Shown here piece by piece: positions 23,633-30,883 of a stretch of DNA of 30,883 nt. The position numbers and the translations under genes were made by a program. The notes beneath the pieces are model-generated. The model had not been told where the DNA came from. It did no database searches and saw nothing but the letters and a program-made list of their open reading frames with translations. This DNA is from DATMNI01 sp035570275 (GTDB lineage Bacteria > Acidobacteriota > Terriglobia > Bryobacterales > Bryobacteraceae), in contig DATMNI010000089.1 in assembly GCA_035570275.1 (NCBI GenBank), forward strand, positions 1-30,883. The letters are read 5' to 3'. Position 1 is the stretch's first letter, and each line of letters begins with the position of its first letter.

Positions 23633-25993
23633 ATGGACTTCCTCAAAGGGCTCAACGCACAGCAGCGCGAGGCGGTGACCCAAACCGAGGGCCCCCTTCT
23701 CATCCTGGCCGGCGCCGGCAGCGGCAAGACGAGGGTCATCACGCATCGTATCGCCCACATCGTCACGTCGCGGCACGTGCCACCCTCCGCTGTGCTGGCG
23801 GTCACCTTTACCAACAAAGCGTCCAGGGAAATGAAAGATCGCGTTACGGCGCTGCTGGAAGACGCCCATCTCGATTCCGAACCCACGGTCTCCACGTTTC
23901 ATTCGTTCTGCGTGCGGCTGCTGCGGCGCGATGGCGATCCGCTGGTGCGCGTCCGCCCCGGCTTTACGCGGCGCTTCAGCATCTACGACGATGAGGATCA
24001 GCTCGGCATCGTCAAAATGGCGTATCGCACGCTGGGCTTCGAGGAAAAGGATTTCCTGCAATACCGGGTCGTGCTGTCGCGAATCAGCCACGCCAAAAAC
24101 ATCAAAGAGACGCCGCAGGATTTCTACAAGAAGGCGGTCAATAAGGAATCCGAGGCCGTAGCCGCTATCTTCGAGTTTTACGAAAAGGCGCTGCGCTCCG
24201 CCAATGCCCTGGATTTCGACGACCTCCTGCTCGAAGCCGTGCGCCTCCTGCAGCATGACGATGCTACGCGCGAAGCCTGGAACCGCCGCCTGAGCTACCT
24301 GCTGATCGATGAGTATCAGGACACCAATCGCACCCAGTACGATCTCATGCGCCTGCTTTCGGAATCGCACCGCAACGTTTGCGTGGTGGGCGACGAAGAC
24401 CAGTCCATTTATAGCTGGCGCGGCGCCGACATTCGCAACATTCTGGATTTCGAACGCGACTTCCCCAACGCCAGGATTATCCGGCTGGAGCAGAATTACC
24501 GCTCCACCAAGACCATTCTTGCCGCGGCCGGCGCGGTGGTGGAGAACAATAAGGCCCGCAAAGGGAAGAAGCTCTGGACCGAGGCCGCCGCGGGGGACCA
24601 GATCGGTCTGTACGCCGCCTACGATTCGGAAAACGAGGCCCTGTTCATCGCCGACACCACCGAAAAGCACCTGGCCGCGCATCCCGCCGATCACGTCGCC
24701 GTGCTGTACCGCACCAACTCGCAATCGCGCCAGATTGAAGAGGCGTTGCGGCGTTACGGGCGCAAGTACAATGTGGTCGGCGGCTTCAGCTTCTACCAGC
24801 GGGCCGAAATCAAGGACATCGTTGCCTACCTGAAGATGGCGGCTTCCAACTCCGACTCGGTGAGCCTGCTGCGCGTCATCAACACGCCCGCGCGCGGCAT
24901 TGGCCGCACCACCGTGGAGCAGATCGAACGTTACGGGCGCGAACATGGGTTGAATCTCTGGAATTCCATCGAGCACATCATCGACGATGAGCACCTCTCC
25001 ACCCGGTCGCAATCTTCGCTGGTGATCTTCCGCAACGTGATTCAGGAACTTTCGCTGGTGGCGAGCAACTCCGGGCTGCCTGAGCTGATCCATTTCATCC
25101 TGGACCGCACCGGCTACAAGCGGATGCTCGAGGCCGAGAAAACTCCGGAATCGGAAACCCGCCTGGAGAACCTCGACGAACTCATCACCGCCGCCCGCGA
25201 AGCTGCCGAGCGCGGTGAATCCATCTCCGATTTTCTGGACCATGCGGCGCTGGTGGCGGACGCCGATTCCGTTGACGAACGCGCGCCGGTCACCCTGATG
25301 ACCTTGCACAATGCCAAGGGCCTGGAGTTTCCCGTGGTCTTCCTCTCCGGCTTGGAGATGGGGCTCTTCCCCCACAGCCGCTCCATGGATTCGGAGGCCA
25401 TGCTGGAAGAGGAGCGGCGGCTCTGCTACGTAGGGATGACGCGCGCGCGCCAGCGCCTGATCCTGACCTGGGCCAAGTACCGCCGTCGATTCGGCGGCGG
25501 CGAACAGGAACGGTCCGCGCCTTCCATGTTCCTCAGCGAGGTCCCGGAAGGTCTCATTTTGAACCTGGGGCCGCGCGACGAACCCGGCGAAGTGGACCTT
25601 TACACCGAACGGTACGACGCGCGCCAATCGGCCCGGCGCGGCAGCTACACGGGAAAAACCTACAATTCGCTGGACAACATCTCGCAGTTTTTCAGCGAGC
25701 GGGGGCTGCCGCTCAAGCCCGGCCAGACTGCCGCGCCGCCCAAGCCCGACCTGAGAACGCCGCCGCAGTTTCCCCGCCCCATCGGTTCGGCGCCACTCGC
25801 GCCGGCCGCGCCTCCACCGCCTGCCCCACGCCGGGGGGCACGCGCCGGCATGACCGTGGAACACCCCAAATATGGCACCGGGACGGTGGTGCGCCGCGAA
25901 GGCGACGGCGAAGATGCTAAGATCACTGTAAACTTCCCTCGTTTTGGATTGAAGAAGCTGGTAGAAAAGTACGCGGGACTGAAAAGAAGCTGA
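23633..25993 (+). CDS. pcrA: UvrD/PcrA-type superfamily 1A DNA helicase
   Basis: The protein has 786 residues from ATG 23633 (MDFLKGLNAQQREAV, the usual PcrA opening). Helicase motifs in order are Q motif LNAQQREAV, Walker A LILAGAGSGKTRVI (Lys32), Ia AVTFTNKASREM, Walker B LLIDEYQDTN, III VVGDEDQSIYSWRGAD, IV IIRLEQNYRST, V VTLMTLHNAKGLEFPVVFLS and VI RRLCYVGMTRARQRL. The C-terminal domain MTVEHPKYGTGTVVRREGDG to VEKYAGL is the Tudor-like RNA-polymerase-binding module of PcrA/UvrD. It unwinds DNA 3' to 5' in repair, plasmid replication and clearing of transcription complexes. The open frame upstream of 23633 is repeat DNA. The stop overlaps the start of a small basic gene. Confidence 0.95.
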   Translation: MDFLKGLNAQQREAVTQTEGPLLILAGAGSGKTRVITHRIAHIVTSRHVPPSAVLAVTFTNKASREMKDRVTALLEDAHLDSEPTVSTFHSFCVRLLRRDGDPLVRVRPGFTRRFSIYDDEDQLGIVKMAYRTLGFEEKDFLQYRVVLSRISHAKNIKETPQDFYKKAVNKESEAVAAIFEFYEKALRSANALDFDDLLLEAVRLLQHDDATREAWNRRLSYLLIDEYQDTNRTQYDLMRLLSESHRNVCVVGDEDQSIYSWRGADIRNILDFERDFPNARIIRLEQNYRSTKTILAAAGAVVENNKARKGKKLWTEAAAGDQIGLYAAYDSENEALFIADTTEKHLAAHPADHVAVLYRTNSQSRQIEEALRRYGRKYNVVGGFSFYQRAEIKDIVAYLKMAASNSDSVSLLRVINTPARGIGRTTVEQIERYGREHGLNLWNSIEHIIDDEHLSTRSQSSLVIFRNVIQELSLVASNSGLPELIHFILDRTGYKRMLEAEKTPESETRLENLDELITAAREAAERGESISDFLDHAALVADADSVDERAPVTLMTLHNAKGLEFPVVFLSGLEMGLFPHSRSMDSEAMLEEERRLCYVGMTRARQRLILTWAKYRRRFGGGEQERSAPSMFLSEVPEGLILNLGPRDEPGEVDLYTERYDARQSARRGSYTGKTYNSLDNISQFFSERGLPLKPGQTAAPPKPDLRTPPQFPRPIGSAPLAPAAPPPPAPRRGARAGMTVEHPKYGTGTVVRREGDGEDAKITVNFPRFGLKKLVEKYAGLKRS

Positions 25994-26151
25994 TGAATAC
26001 AACGAACGTTACCGACAAGACCGAACGCAAGAAGCTGAAGCGCGCCGCCCGCAAGAAGGCAGCCCCAAAGGCCAAACGCGCGGCCGGTGTGGCCCGCGGA
26101 TCGCTGAAGAAGAAAATCCGCCACCAGGCCCAAGGCCAGCGCAAGCGTTAA
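25993..26151 (+). CDS. Small very basic protein, 52 residues
   Basis: The product starts MNTTNVTDKTERKKLKRAAR, continues KKAAPKAKRAAGVARG and ends in a Lys/Arg/Gln-rich tail. By count about 20 of 52 residues are Lys or Arg and two are acidic. The ATG overlaps the helicase stop as TGATG, the classic arrangement for translational coupling, and codon use (GC-rich third positions) matches the neighbours. The composition resembles histone-H1-like or nucleic-acid-binding tails. No family is recognised; binding DNA or RNA alongside the helicase is inference only. Confidence 0.7.
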   Translation: MNTTNVTDKTERKKLKRAARKKAAPKAKRAAGVARGSLKKKIRHQAQGQRKR

Positions 26152-26175
26152 TCCCTATCCACAAGGCGCCGCACC

Positions 26176-27669
26176 GTGAGCATTTTCCGGACGAAGAGTA
26201 TTGACGCACTCATCGCCGCCTCCGAAGATCCGGGGAAGAAGCTACGGCGCACCTTAGGACCGTGGAGTCTCACCGCGATGGGTATCGGCGCGGTGATCGG
26301 CTCCGGCATTTTCACGCTCACGGGCACGGCGGCGGCGGGCAAAGTCGTCCCCATCAAGTCGATCCTGAACGCCACGGTGATCGATCTGATGCTCTATGGT
26401 TCGCACGCAGGCTCGGAGTTGGGCCGGCCGGGCGCTGGTCCCGCCATCACGGTTTCCTTTCTCCTGGTGGCTATAGCCTGCCTTTTCGCCGGCCTGTGCT
26501 ACGCCGAACTGGCGTCGATGATCCCCATCGCCGGCAGCGCGTACACGTACGCCTACGCCATCCTCGGTGAGATCGTGGCTTGGATCATCGGCTGGGACCT
26601 GATCCTGGAATATGCCGTTTCCAACATGTCCGTGGCGGTCGGGTTTTCGGCGTACATACAGGATTTGTGCGACAACCTGTTGGGCTGGCATCTTCCGGTA
26701 CAACTGGCCTACCCGCCTTTCCCCGCGCCGGGCGGGCCCGCCGGCTGGTTCAACATTCCGGCGCTCCTGATTACGCTGCTGGTCACCTGGGTTCTGGTGC
26801 GCGGCGTCAAGGAAGGCGCCAATGCCAACGTGGTGATGGTCATCATCAAAATCGCCGCCATTTTGGTTTTCTGTCTGGGCGCGGCCGGGGCCATCAATCC
26901 GAAAAACTGGCACCCGTTTGCGCCGCATGGCTTCCCGGGCATTCTCACCGGCGCGTCGATCGTGTTCTTCACTTATATCGGTTTCGATTCCGTTTCGACG
27001 GCGGCCGAAGAGTGCCGCCGCCCGCAGCGCGATCTTCCCATCGGCATCATCGCCACGCTGGTAATCTGCACCATTCTTTATGGCTCGGTCTCGCTGGTCC
27101 TGACCGGCATCGTCAACTACAAGACGTTGACCACGGACTCTCCGGTGGCCGATGCCCTGAAGGCGCTGGGATACAACCGGCTGCGGCTGATCGTCACCGC
27201 CGGCGCGCTCATGGGCATGCTGTCCTCCCTGCTGGTCTATCAATACGGCCAGGCGCGCATCTGGTTCGCCATGTCGCGCGACCGCCTGCTGCCGGCGATG
27301 TTCTCGGCCGTCCACAAACGCTTCCAGACGCCGCACATCAGTACCTGGATCGCCGGTTTCGTGGTGGGCATCCCCGCCGGAATCTGGGATATCGACACGT
27401 TCGCCGAGCTTTCGAACATTGGCACGCTGTTTGCATTCATCCTGGTTTCGGCCGGTGTGATCGTCCTGCGCCGGCAGCAACCGGACCGGCCGCGCTCGTT
27501 CCGCGTGCCGCTGGTTCCGCTGTTTCCGATCATTTCGATTCTCTGCTGCCTGGTGCTGATGATGGGGCTGCCGCTGCTGACCTGGCTCCGGTTCTTCGTC
27601 TGGCTGTTCATCGGCTTCGCCATCTACTTCCCCTTCGGACGAAAGCGCAGCATGCTAGCCGGGGAGTAG
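26176..27669 (+). CDS. APC-superfamily amino acid permease (CAT/YfnA-like)
   Basis: A 497-residue inner-membrane transporter with about 12 hydrophobic segments. The substrate-binding signature of TM1 is present (LTAMGIGAVIGSGIFTLTGT), as are the TM3 region CYAELASMIPIAGSAYTYAY, GWDLILEYAVSNMSVAVGFS, TM6 FFTYIGFDSVSTAAEECRRP and TM8 LMGMLSSLLVYQYGQARIWF. This is the cationic-amino-acid-transporter-like branch of SLC7, moving amino acids with protons. A loop of about 40 residues between TM1 and TM2 (VVPIKSILNATVIDLMLYGS onward) is longer than in the shortest homologs. GTG at 26176 has AAGG 9 bases upstream and lies 24 bases after the small basic gene. Confidence 0.93.
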   Translation: MSIFRTKSIDALIAASEDPGKKLRRTLGPWSLTAMGIGAVIGSGIFTLTGTAAAGKVVPIKSILNATVIDLMLYGSHAGSELGRPGAGPAITVSFLLVAIACLFAGLCYAELASMIPIAGSAYTYAYAILGEIVAWIIGWDLILEYAVSNMSVAVGFSAYIQDLCDNLLGWHLPVQLAYPPFPAPGGPAGWFNIPALLITLLVTWVLVRGVKEGANANVVMVIIKIAAILVFCLGAAGAINPKNWHPFAPHGFPGILTGASIVFFTYIGFDSVSTAAEECRRPQRDLPIGIIATLVICTILYGSVSLVLTGIVNYKTLTTDSPVADALKALGYNRLRLIVTAGALMGMLSSLLVYQYGQARIWFAMSRDRLLPAMFSAVHKRFQTPHISTWIAGFVVGIPAGIWDIDTFAELSNIGTLFAFILVSAGVIVLRRQQPDRPRSFRVPLVPLFPIISILCCLVLMMGLPLLTWLRFFVWLFIGFAIYFPFGRKRSMLAGE

Positions 27670-27673
27670 CGGC

Positions 27674-27808
27674 TTGCCGCCACTCCCAAGCCAATTTGCT
27701 GACCGCGAGTACATCGAGACCAGAGCCCAGCTCTTCAGCCGGGAGGAGTTCGAGCTCGCATTGAAGGCGATCCCCGACGTGGAGCCGGAGCCCTATGATC
27801 GCCAATAG
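27674..27808 (+). CDS. Small hypothetical protein, 44 residues, TTG start
   Basis: From TTG 27674, with GGGGAG 7 bases upstream, the frame reads MPPLPSQFADREYIETRAQL, FSREEFELALKAIPDVEPEP, YDRQ and stop. The acidic, helix-like composition and in-frame codon bias look coding. Start and family are unproven; it could equally be the tail of a gene whose 5' end was lost, since a permease fragment follows. Confidence 0.45.
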   Translation: MPPLPSQFADREYIETRAQLFSREEFELALKAIPDVEPEPYDRQ

Positions 27809-27904
27809 TCCCGGTGATCGGGCCGGAAGTGCGGCCCGCCCTTAATCCAGGCTGTCCAAAGGCGGACCTGCCAAACGCTGACAACGGCTCTCTCCTGTGG
27901 ACGA

Positions 27905-28008
27905 TAAAGGCCACCGGCTGCTGCCGGCGATGTTCTCGGCGGGTCCACAAGCGCTTCCAAACGCCGCACATCAGCACCTGGATCGCCGTTTTCGTGGTGG
28001 CATCCCCG
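27905..28008 (+). pseudogene. Partial duplicate of the upstream permease gene
   Basis: About 100 bases nearly repeat the permease segment at 27280-27377, which encodes RDRLLPAMFSAVHKRFQTPH and ISTWIAGFVVGIPA. Small insertions (CGGCGGGTCCACAAG against CGGCCGTCCACAAA) break the frame. Only this internal slice is present; flanks do not match. It is a decayed duplicate or the scar of a second permease gene. The remaining bases from 27809 to 27904 and 28009 to 28154 show no recognisable gene. Confidence 0.75.
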
Positions 28009-28154
28009 CCCCTGGCCTACGGTTCCCCGGCCCCTGGCCCGGCTTCCCGAGTGTCCCAGCCGCCAACAAACCGTACTGAAAAACACGCATAGTACGCCCC
28101 AGTTTGGACGTAAAAGAACAATAAACAGACACTCCCCGCTCCGGAAACTTGGAT

Positions 28155-28171
28155 TAGTACCCTATGTACTA
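28155..28171. promoter_or_regulatory. Palindrome TAGTAC-N5-GTACTA, possible operator
   Basis: A perfect 6-bp inverted repeat with a 5-base spacer lies about 20 bases upstream of the possible -10 box of the next gene, overlapping the region where a -35 would be. That position suits a repressor or activator site. A related ATTAGTAC sequence is upstream of the adenylation gene at 8388. Confidence 0.45.
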
Positions 28172-28190
28172 TTCAGCCTACGAAAGGCCG

Positions 28191-28199
28191 TGCTAAACT
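28191..28199 (+). promoter_or_regulatory. Possible extended -10 box
   Basis: TGCTAAACT is identical to the 9-mer before the helicase gene and lies 46 bases before the chosen GTG at 28246. No clear -35 is seen, in line with an activator-dependent or extended -10 promoter. Confidence 0.35.
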
Positions 28200-28245
28200 T
28201 TTGATCAGTCGCAGGATTACGACAGTTATGATTCGGAGGAAGACA

Positions 28246-28827
28246 GTGAATAAAGGCGTAAGCCGCTGCGTGGGCGCATTGTTCATTCTGGCATTGCTCA
28301 CGATGGCGATTCCCCAAAGGGCCAGTGCCTACGTAGACCCGGGCACCGGGTCAATGCTGTGGCAGATTGCAGCCGCTGCGTTGATTGGTTCTTTGTTTTA
28401 TCTCCGGCGGGTTGCCGGTTGGGTCCGCGTCATGGTTGGGCTGCGTTCCTCCAAGTCGATGGGGTTCCTCTTCGCCTCGGTTTTTGGCTTAGCCGTTTCC
28501 CCCCTGACTATGCAACTTTTTGGCGGGCATCCCCTACCCCGATTCAACGACGTCTTCCTGGTTGGGATTGTGCTTACCGCGTATCTGTTTACGTGGGAGT
28601 CGGCTGCTTACCTGATGGTGATTTCAATCGTGGTGTCGGCCTGGATCTTACCGCCCAACGGTACGCTGCGGGTTGACGGCGTCGCCGACCTGTATCGGCT
28701 CGCCTCCTTCACGATGATCTCGATATTCCTGATTTCGCTCATTACGCGGATGAAGACGCGCCGGAGCCAGGAACCGCTCGAAGGGCACGGCCACCAGGAA
28801 GTCCGCGGCATGGCCGCCGGTGACTGA
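28246..28827 (+). CDS. YVDPGTGS-motif membrane protein with DUF4118-like region
   Basis: The protein has 193 residues from GTG 28246, chosen because GGAGG lies 6 bases upstream at 28235-28239. In-frame TTG 28201 and ATG 28228 lack that. A signal peptide (VSRCVGALFILALLTMAIPQ, cleaved after ASA) exposes mature YVDPGTGSMLWQ, a motif common in small membrane proteins near polysaccharide genes. One membrane helix follows, then four more hydrophobic segments with WILPPNGTLRVDGVADLYRL, ASFTMISIFLISLITRM, which resemble the four-helix DUF4118 sensor module of KdpD-type kinases. No kinase domain follows. The function is unknown; a membrane sensor or glycan-related role is possible. Confidence 0.75.
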   Translation: MNKGVSRCVGALFILALLTMAIPQRASAYVDPGTGSMLWQIAAAALIGSLFYLRRVAGWVRVMVGLRSSKSMGFLFASVFGLAVSPLTMQLFGGHPLPRFNDVFLVGIVLTAYLFTWESAAYLMVISIVVSAWILPPNGTLRVDGVADLYRLASFTMISIFLISLITRMKTRRSQEPLEGHGHQEVRGMAAGD

Positions 28828-28896
28828 CAAACGCCGGGTAACCGCTGGCGGCTCACCAACCTCGGCTGACCAACCTCTGGGCTAGAGACGCGCCAC

Positions 28897-30150
28897 CTAG
28901 CGCCCAGCCAAAGGATACGCCAGGCTTTCCTTGAGCCACTCGGCGTTACCGCGAACATCGGCAGTGAGCCGGGCGCACAATTCCTGCCGTTGTGCAAAGA
29001 GCCGGTATCCCGCCTGATCGCGCAGGTATCCGCGCGCCTTGGGTTCCCGGGCAAATACGGCTTCCTCGCCCTCTTCGGCCGCCATTCGTTCGTACCGCTG
29101 GCGGTTATCCAGCAGCGCCTTCACCAGAAACGGCATCACCAGCGAGTAATCCGCCTGCATGCTCTCCGTCGTCTGCAGATAGGTGTCCTTATCGACCTTG
29201 CCCCAAGTCACTGCTTCCGCCGGTGGGCAGGACGAAAGCGAGCCATCGGTGACCGGGGCCGTGACCACCTGCACGTCGAAGTGGTAGCCGCGCACGTTGG
29301 GCAATCCCAGCACCTGGCCCAAAGCCGGCTCTGGCTGGAGGTTGTAGTTCTTGGGCACTCCACCACCCAGAATAACCGTTCCCAGCGCGTGCACCGGGTG
29401 ATCGAACAATCCCCAGCGGTGGTAGGCGCAGGCTTCGAAAACTTCGGCGTGCAGGTCCAGATCGAACGCGTAGTCCGGAATCAGGCCGGCCTGGCGCATG
29501 GCCCACAGCTTCATCGAATTCAGGAAGACACTGCCGTCCCCCGGTGCGCCGACGAAGATCGGGATAGCGCGGCGGTAGCAGGTGGCCAGCAGGCCTGCAT
29601 CCACGCCGTTTTGGGCTTCCTGCGCCCCGTAATATCGGCCCAGCAGGTACCGCAGTTCGGTGCCGGTCATGCGGTGCTGAAACTCGGGCTGTGAGAGCAC
29701 GGCGGTGACGAACCGATCCTGGTCCAGCAGCACACCTTCGTCGAAGGCCATATCGGTGACGCGGATGGTTCCCTGGTCGCGCAACGCGCCGTCGTCGCTG
29801 TTGATGGAAACCTCGTGGATCGAACCGGATTTGTAGGCGTCCAGGCTGCGATGCCCGTCGTGATAGCACACTGCGTCGGTGGTGCTTAAGTACGCAACCC
29901 AGCCGGTCTCCAGCAGTGGGATCAGCCACGTCTGATGCTGCCCGGAAACCGTCACCGGACCGGAGACTGCCAACGTCAGCGGGCACCCCATTCCGATGGC
30001 TTGGTCCAGAATCTGGTAGATCCGCCGAAGGTACGCTCCGCCAAACGCCGGAAGGCAATTCAAGAACAACTCGTCCAGGCTGCTGCATTCATCCACCCGC
30101 CGCACCTTCACGTAACGGCGGCCGGGTGCACCTTTGTGATTCGTTGGCAT
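28897..30150 (-). CDS. Deoxyhypusine-synthase-like protein
   Basis: The protein has 417 residues from ATG 30150 (AGAAG upstream). The frame is open 85 codons further 5', but that part overlaps the cas6 end and is not family-like. Conserved blocks of the DHS fold are LTLAVSGPVTVSGQHQTWLI, DAVCYHDGHRSLDAY, IPIFVGAPGDGSVFL, HALGTVILGGGVPKNYNLQP, the NAD/spermidine region APVTDGSLSSCPPAEA, and VTWGKVDKD with the catalytic Lys at about 318. In eukaryotes and archaea DHS moves an aminobutyl group from spermidine to eIF5A/aIF5A. Bacterial homologs are often linked to polyamine (homospermidine-type) chemistry. The protein is longer than human DHS at the C-terminus. Its role here is uncertain. Confidence 0.9.
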   Translation of the reverse strand: MPTNHKGAPGRRYVKVRRVDECSSLDELFLNCLPAFGGAYLRRIYQILDQAIGMGCPLTLAVSGPVTVSGQHQTWLIPLLETGWVAYLSTTDAVCYHDGHRSLDAYKSGSIHEVSINSDDGALRDQGTIRVTDMAFDEGVLLDQDRFVTAVLSQPEFQHRMTGTELRYLLGRYYGAQEAQNGVDAGLLATCYRRAIPIFVGAPGDGSVFLNSMKLWAMRQAGLIPDYAFDLDLHAEVFEACAYHRWGLFDHPVHALGTVILGGGVPKNYNLQPEPALGQVLGLPNVRGYHFDVQVVTAPVTDGSLSSCPPAEAVTWGKVDKDTYLQTTESMQADYSLVMPFLVKALLDNRQRYERMAAEEGEEAVFAREPKARGYLRDQAGYRLFAQRQELCARLTADVRGNAEWLKESLAYPLAGR

Positions 30151-30212
30151 GCTTCTTTTTGACCCTAGCACAGCGGAGACAGCCAGAGCCGGAGGGCTGG
30201 GTGCCGCCTGTC

Positions 30213-30745
30213 CTACACTACCCGCACGTCCCCTTTGCCCCACACCGTCTGCCGTCCCACTCCAATCCACCGTGCCGCGCGCAGCCAGGGCAGGAACTCG
30301 GCCAGTTCGCCCCGATACTCGGCCTCGCCGGTGAAACCGCCGATCGGGTGAACCTGTCCCGTCCGGCCCGACTTGCGCTTGAGATGTTCCCACTCCACAT
30401 GGCAACTGGCCAGGCGTATGGCGCCTGCCCGTTCGCCGATTCCGCGGAAATCGATCGGCAGCGGCCCGGCGCCGTACAGCGCCCTCAGGGTGCTGAGGCG
30501 ATCGCGCAGCCGCCCGAACAGAATCGCGAATTCCGGCCGCTCCACCACGCTGCCACCGCTCTTCAACTCCGTGGGGGTAAGGAACCGAACCGCCACCCGT
30601 GCCACTGGCTCCGGGTCAAAATCCAAACCGGCCTGGGACGGCGGACCGGGCACGTCCGTGACCAGGGCTGGACGATCCACCACGTCGAGTTGCTCCACAC
30701 GCTCCAACTCCGCGCGGCCGCGGCCGGGTCCCATGCCCTTTTCCG
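30213..30745 (-). CDS. cas6: CRISPR pre-crRNA endoribonuclease Cas6, 3' exon
   Basis: From the junction at about 30745 to the stop at 30213, 177 full codons read EKGMGPGRGRAELERVEQLD, VRFLTPTELKSGG, LFGRLRDRLSTLRALYG, GPLPIDFRGIGERAG, HPIGGFTGEAEYRGELAEFL and WIGVGRQTVWGKGDVRVV. This is the C-terminal RAMP half of Cas6 (CRISPR_Cas6 family), including the Gly-rich loop near VGRQTVWGKG. The enzyme cuts CRISPR repeat RNA to make crRNAs in type I and III systems. The N-terminal half is missing: upstream of 30745 the sequence becomes group II intron. The exon starts with the last two bases of a codon, so the intron splits a codon. No array or other cas gene is in the window. Confidence 0.82.
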
Positions 30746-30883
30746 GTAGAGTAGGAGAGAGGGCGACAACTTGCGGTGCGACCCACTCTCCCCTCGTCGA
30801 ACCGGACAAGCGGATTTCCCGACATCCGGCTCTCCTGAAAACGTATTGCCGCAGGCATTCACAGGCAGTTGCACGGCTGCCAG
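30746..30883 (-). mobile_element. Group II intron, 3' end, inserted in cas6 (continues past the right edge)
   Basis: On the minus strand a 34-base domain V (30799-30832) is followed by a domain VI-like hairpin: GGGGAGAG pairs with CTCTCTCC around a 24-base apical part. The sequence then reads TACTCTAC, with an unpaired A about 7 bases before the end as expected for the branch point, and the terminal AC fits a group II 3' splice site at 30746/30745. The intron has the same orientation as cas6, so splicing would rejoin the gene. Its reverse transcriptase and 5' part would lie to the right of the window. Confidence 0.8.
30799..30832 (-). ncRNA. Group II intron domain V
   Basis: The 34 bases start GAGCCGGATGTCGGG and end GTCCGGTTC. 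The basal stem GAGCCGGA pairs with TCCGGTTC (one G-U), and the apex carries GAAA. Length, the AGC-equivalent start and the closing GGTTC match bacterial group II intron domain V, the catalytic core that binds the active-site metals. One upper-stem position is a mismatch (T against C), which might weaken it. Confidence 0.82.

Noticed and set aside
23612..26002. Minus-strand open frame of 796 codons
   Set aside because: It is a mirror of the PcrA/UvrD gene, which carries every helicase motif on the plus strand; the antisense product has no recognisable domain.
26254..27480. Open frames opposite and in another phase of the permease gene (also 26580-27764, plus strand)
   Set aside because: The permease frame has the membrane helices and family signatures; the others are hydrophilic, His/Arg-rich shadows.
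30746..30809. Cas6 N-terminus starting at ATG 30809
   Set aside because: These bases are intron domain VI and the linker to domain V, so the encoded residues are not Cas6; the true N-terminus lies beyond the intron.

Overview
The window is about 30.9 kb of GC-rich bacterial DNA. Its gene content suggests a soil-type Acidobacteriota of the Solibacter/Bryobacter kind: several paralogous secreted beta-helix proteins, secreted hydrolases, a protein starting with the YVDPGTGS motif, a deoxyhypusine-synthase-like protein, and dispersed nested palindromes between genes. This placement is inferred from gene content alone. I saw no rRNA, tRNA or CRISPR array.

Layout. From 1 to 8.3 kb lies a surface-glycan-like locus. 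It has three secreted parallel beta-helix proteins (two on the minus strand, near-copies of each other; the left one runs off the edge), a SAM methyltransferase, a WbuB/WcaI-type GT4 glycosyltransferase and a luciferase-like flavin monooxygenase. From 8.5 to 16.1 kb is a compact plus-strand island of six genes: stand-alone amino-acid adenylation enzyme, tandem carrier protein, NodU/CmcH-type carbamoyltransferase, GNAT acyltransferase, ATP-grasp ligase and SbnA-like PLP enzyme. Together they look like a pathway that makes, carbamoylates, activates and couples an amino acid, possibly of the 2,3-diaminopropionate/ureidoalanine type. The product could be a small nonribosomal metabolite or a decoration for the glycan next door. 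This is the best candidate for an undescribed system.

From 16.4 to 22.3 kb are three secreted hydrolases: a Tat-exported sulfatase, a CocE/NonD hydrolase and an alpha/beta esterase. Between them lie decaying fragments: a frameshifted DUF433 antitoxin, a DUF5615 toxin with no normal start or stop, a ParB-like tail and a phosphatase 5' end. From 22.3 to 28.8 kb are an orphan HicB, elongation factor P with Gln at the usual Lys position, a PcrA/UvrD helicase followed by a coupled 52-residue very basic protein, an APC-family permease with a broken partial copy behind it, and a YVDPGTGS/DUF4118-like membrane protein.

At the right end, on the minus strand, are a deoxyhypusine-synthase-like gene and the 3' part of a cas6 gene. 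The cas6 reading frame joins directly onto the 3' end of a group II intron (domains V and VI are visible), so cas6 appears to be interrupted by an intron that continues beyond the window.
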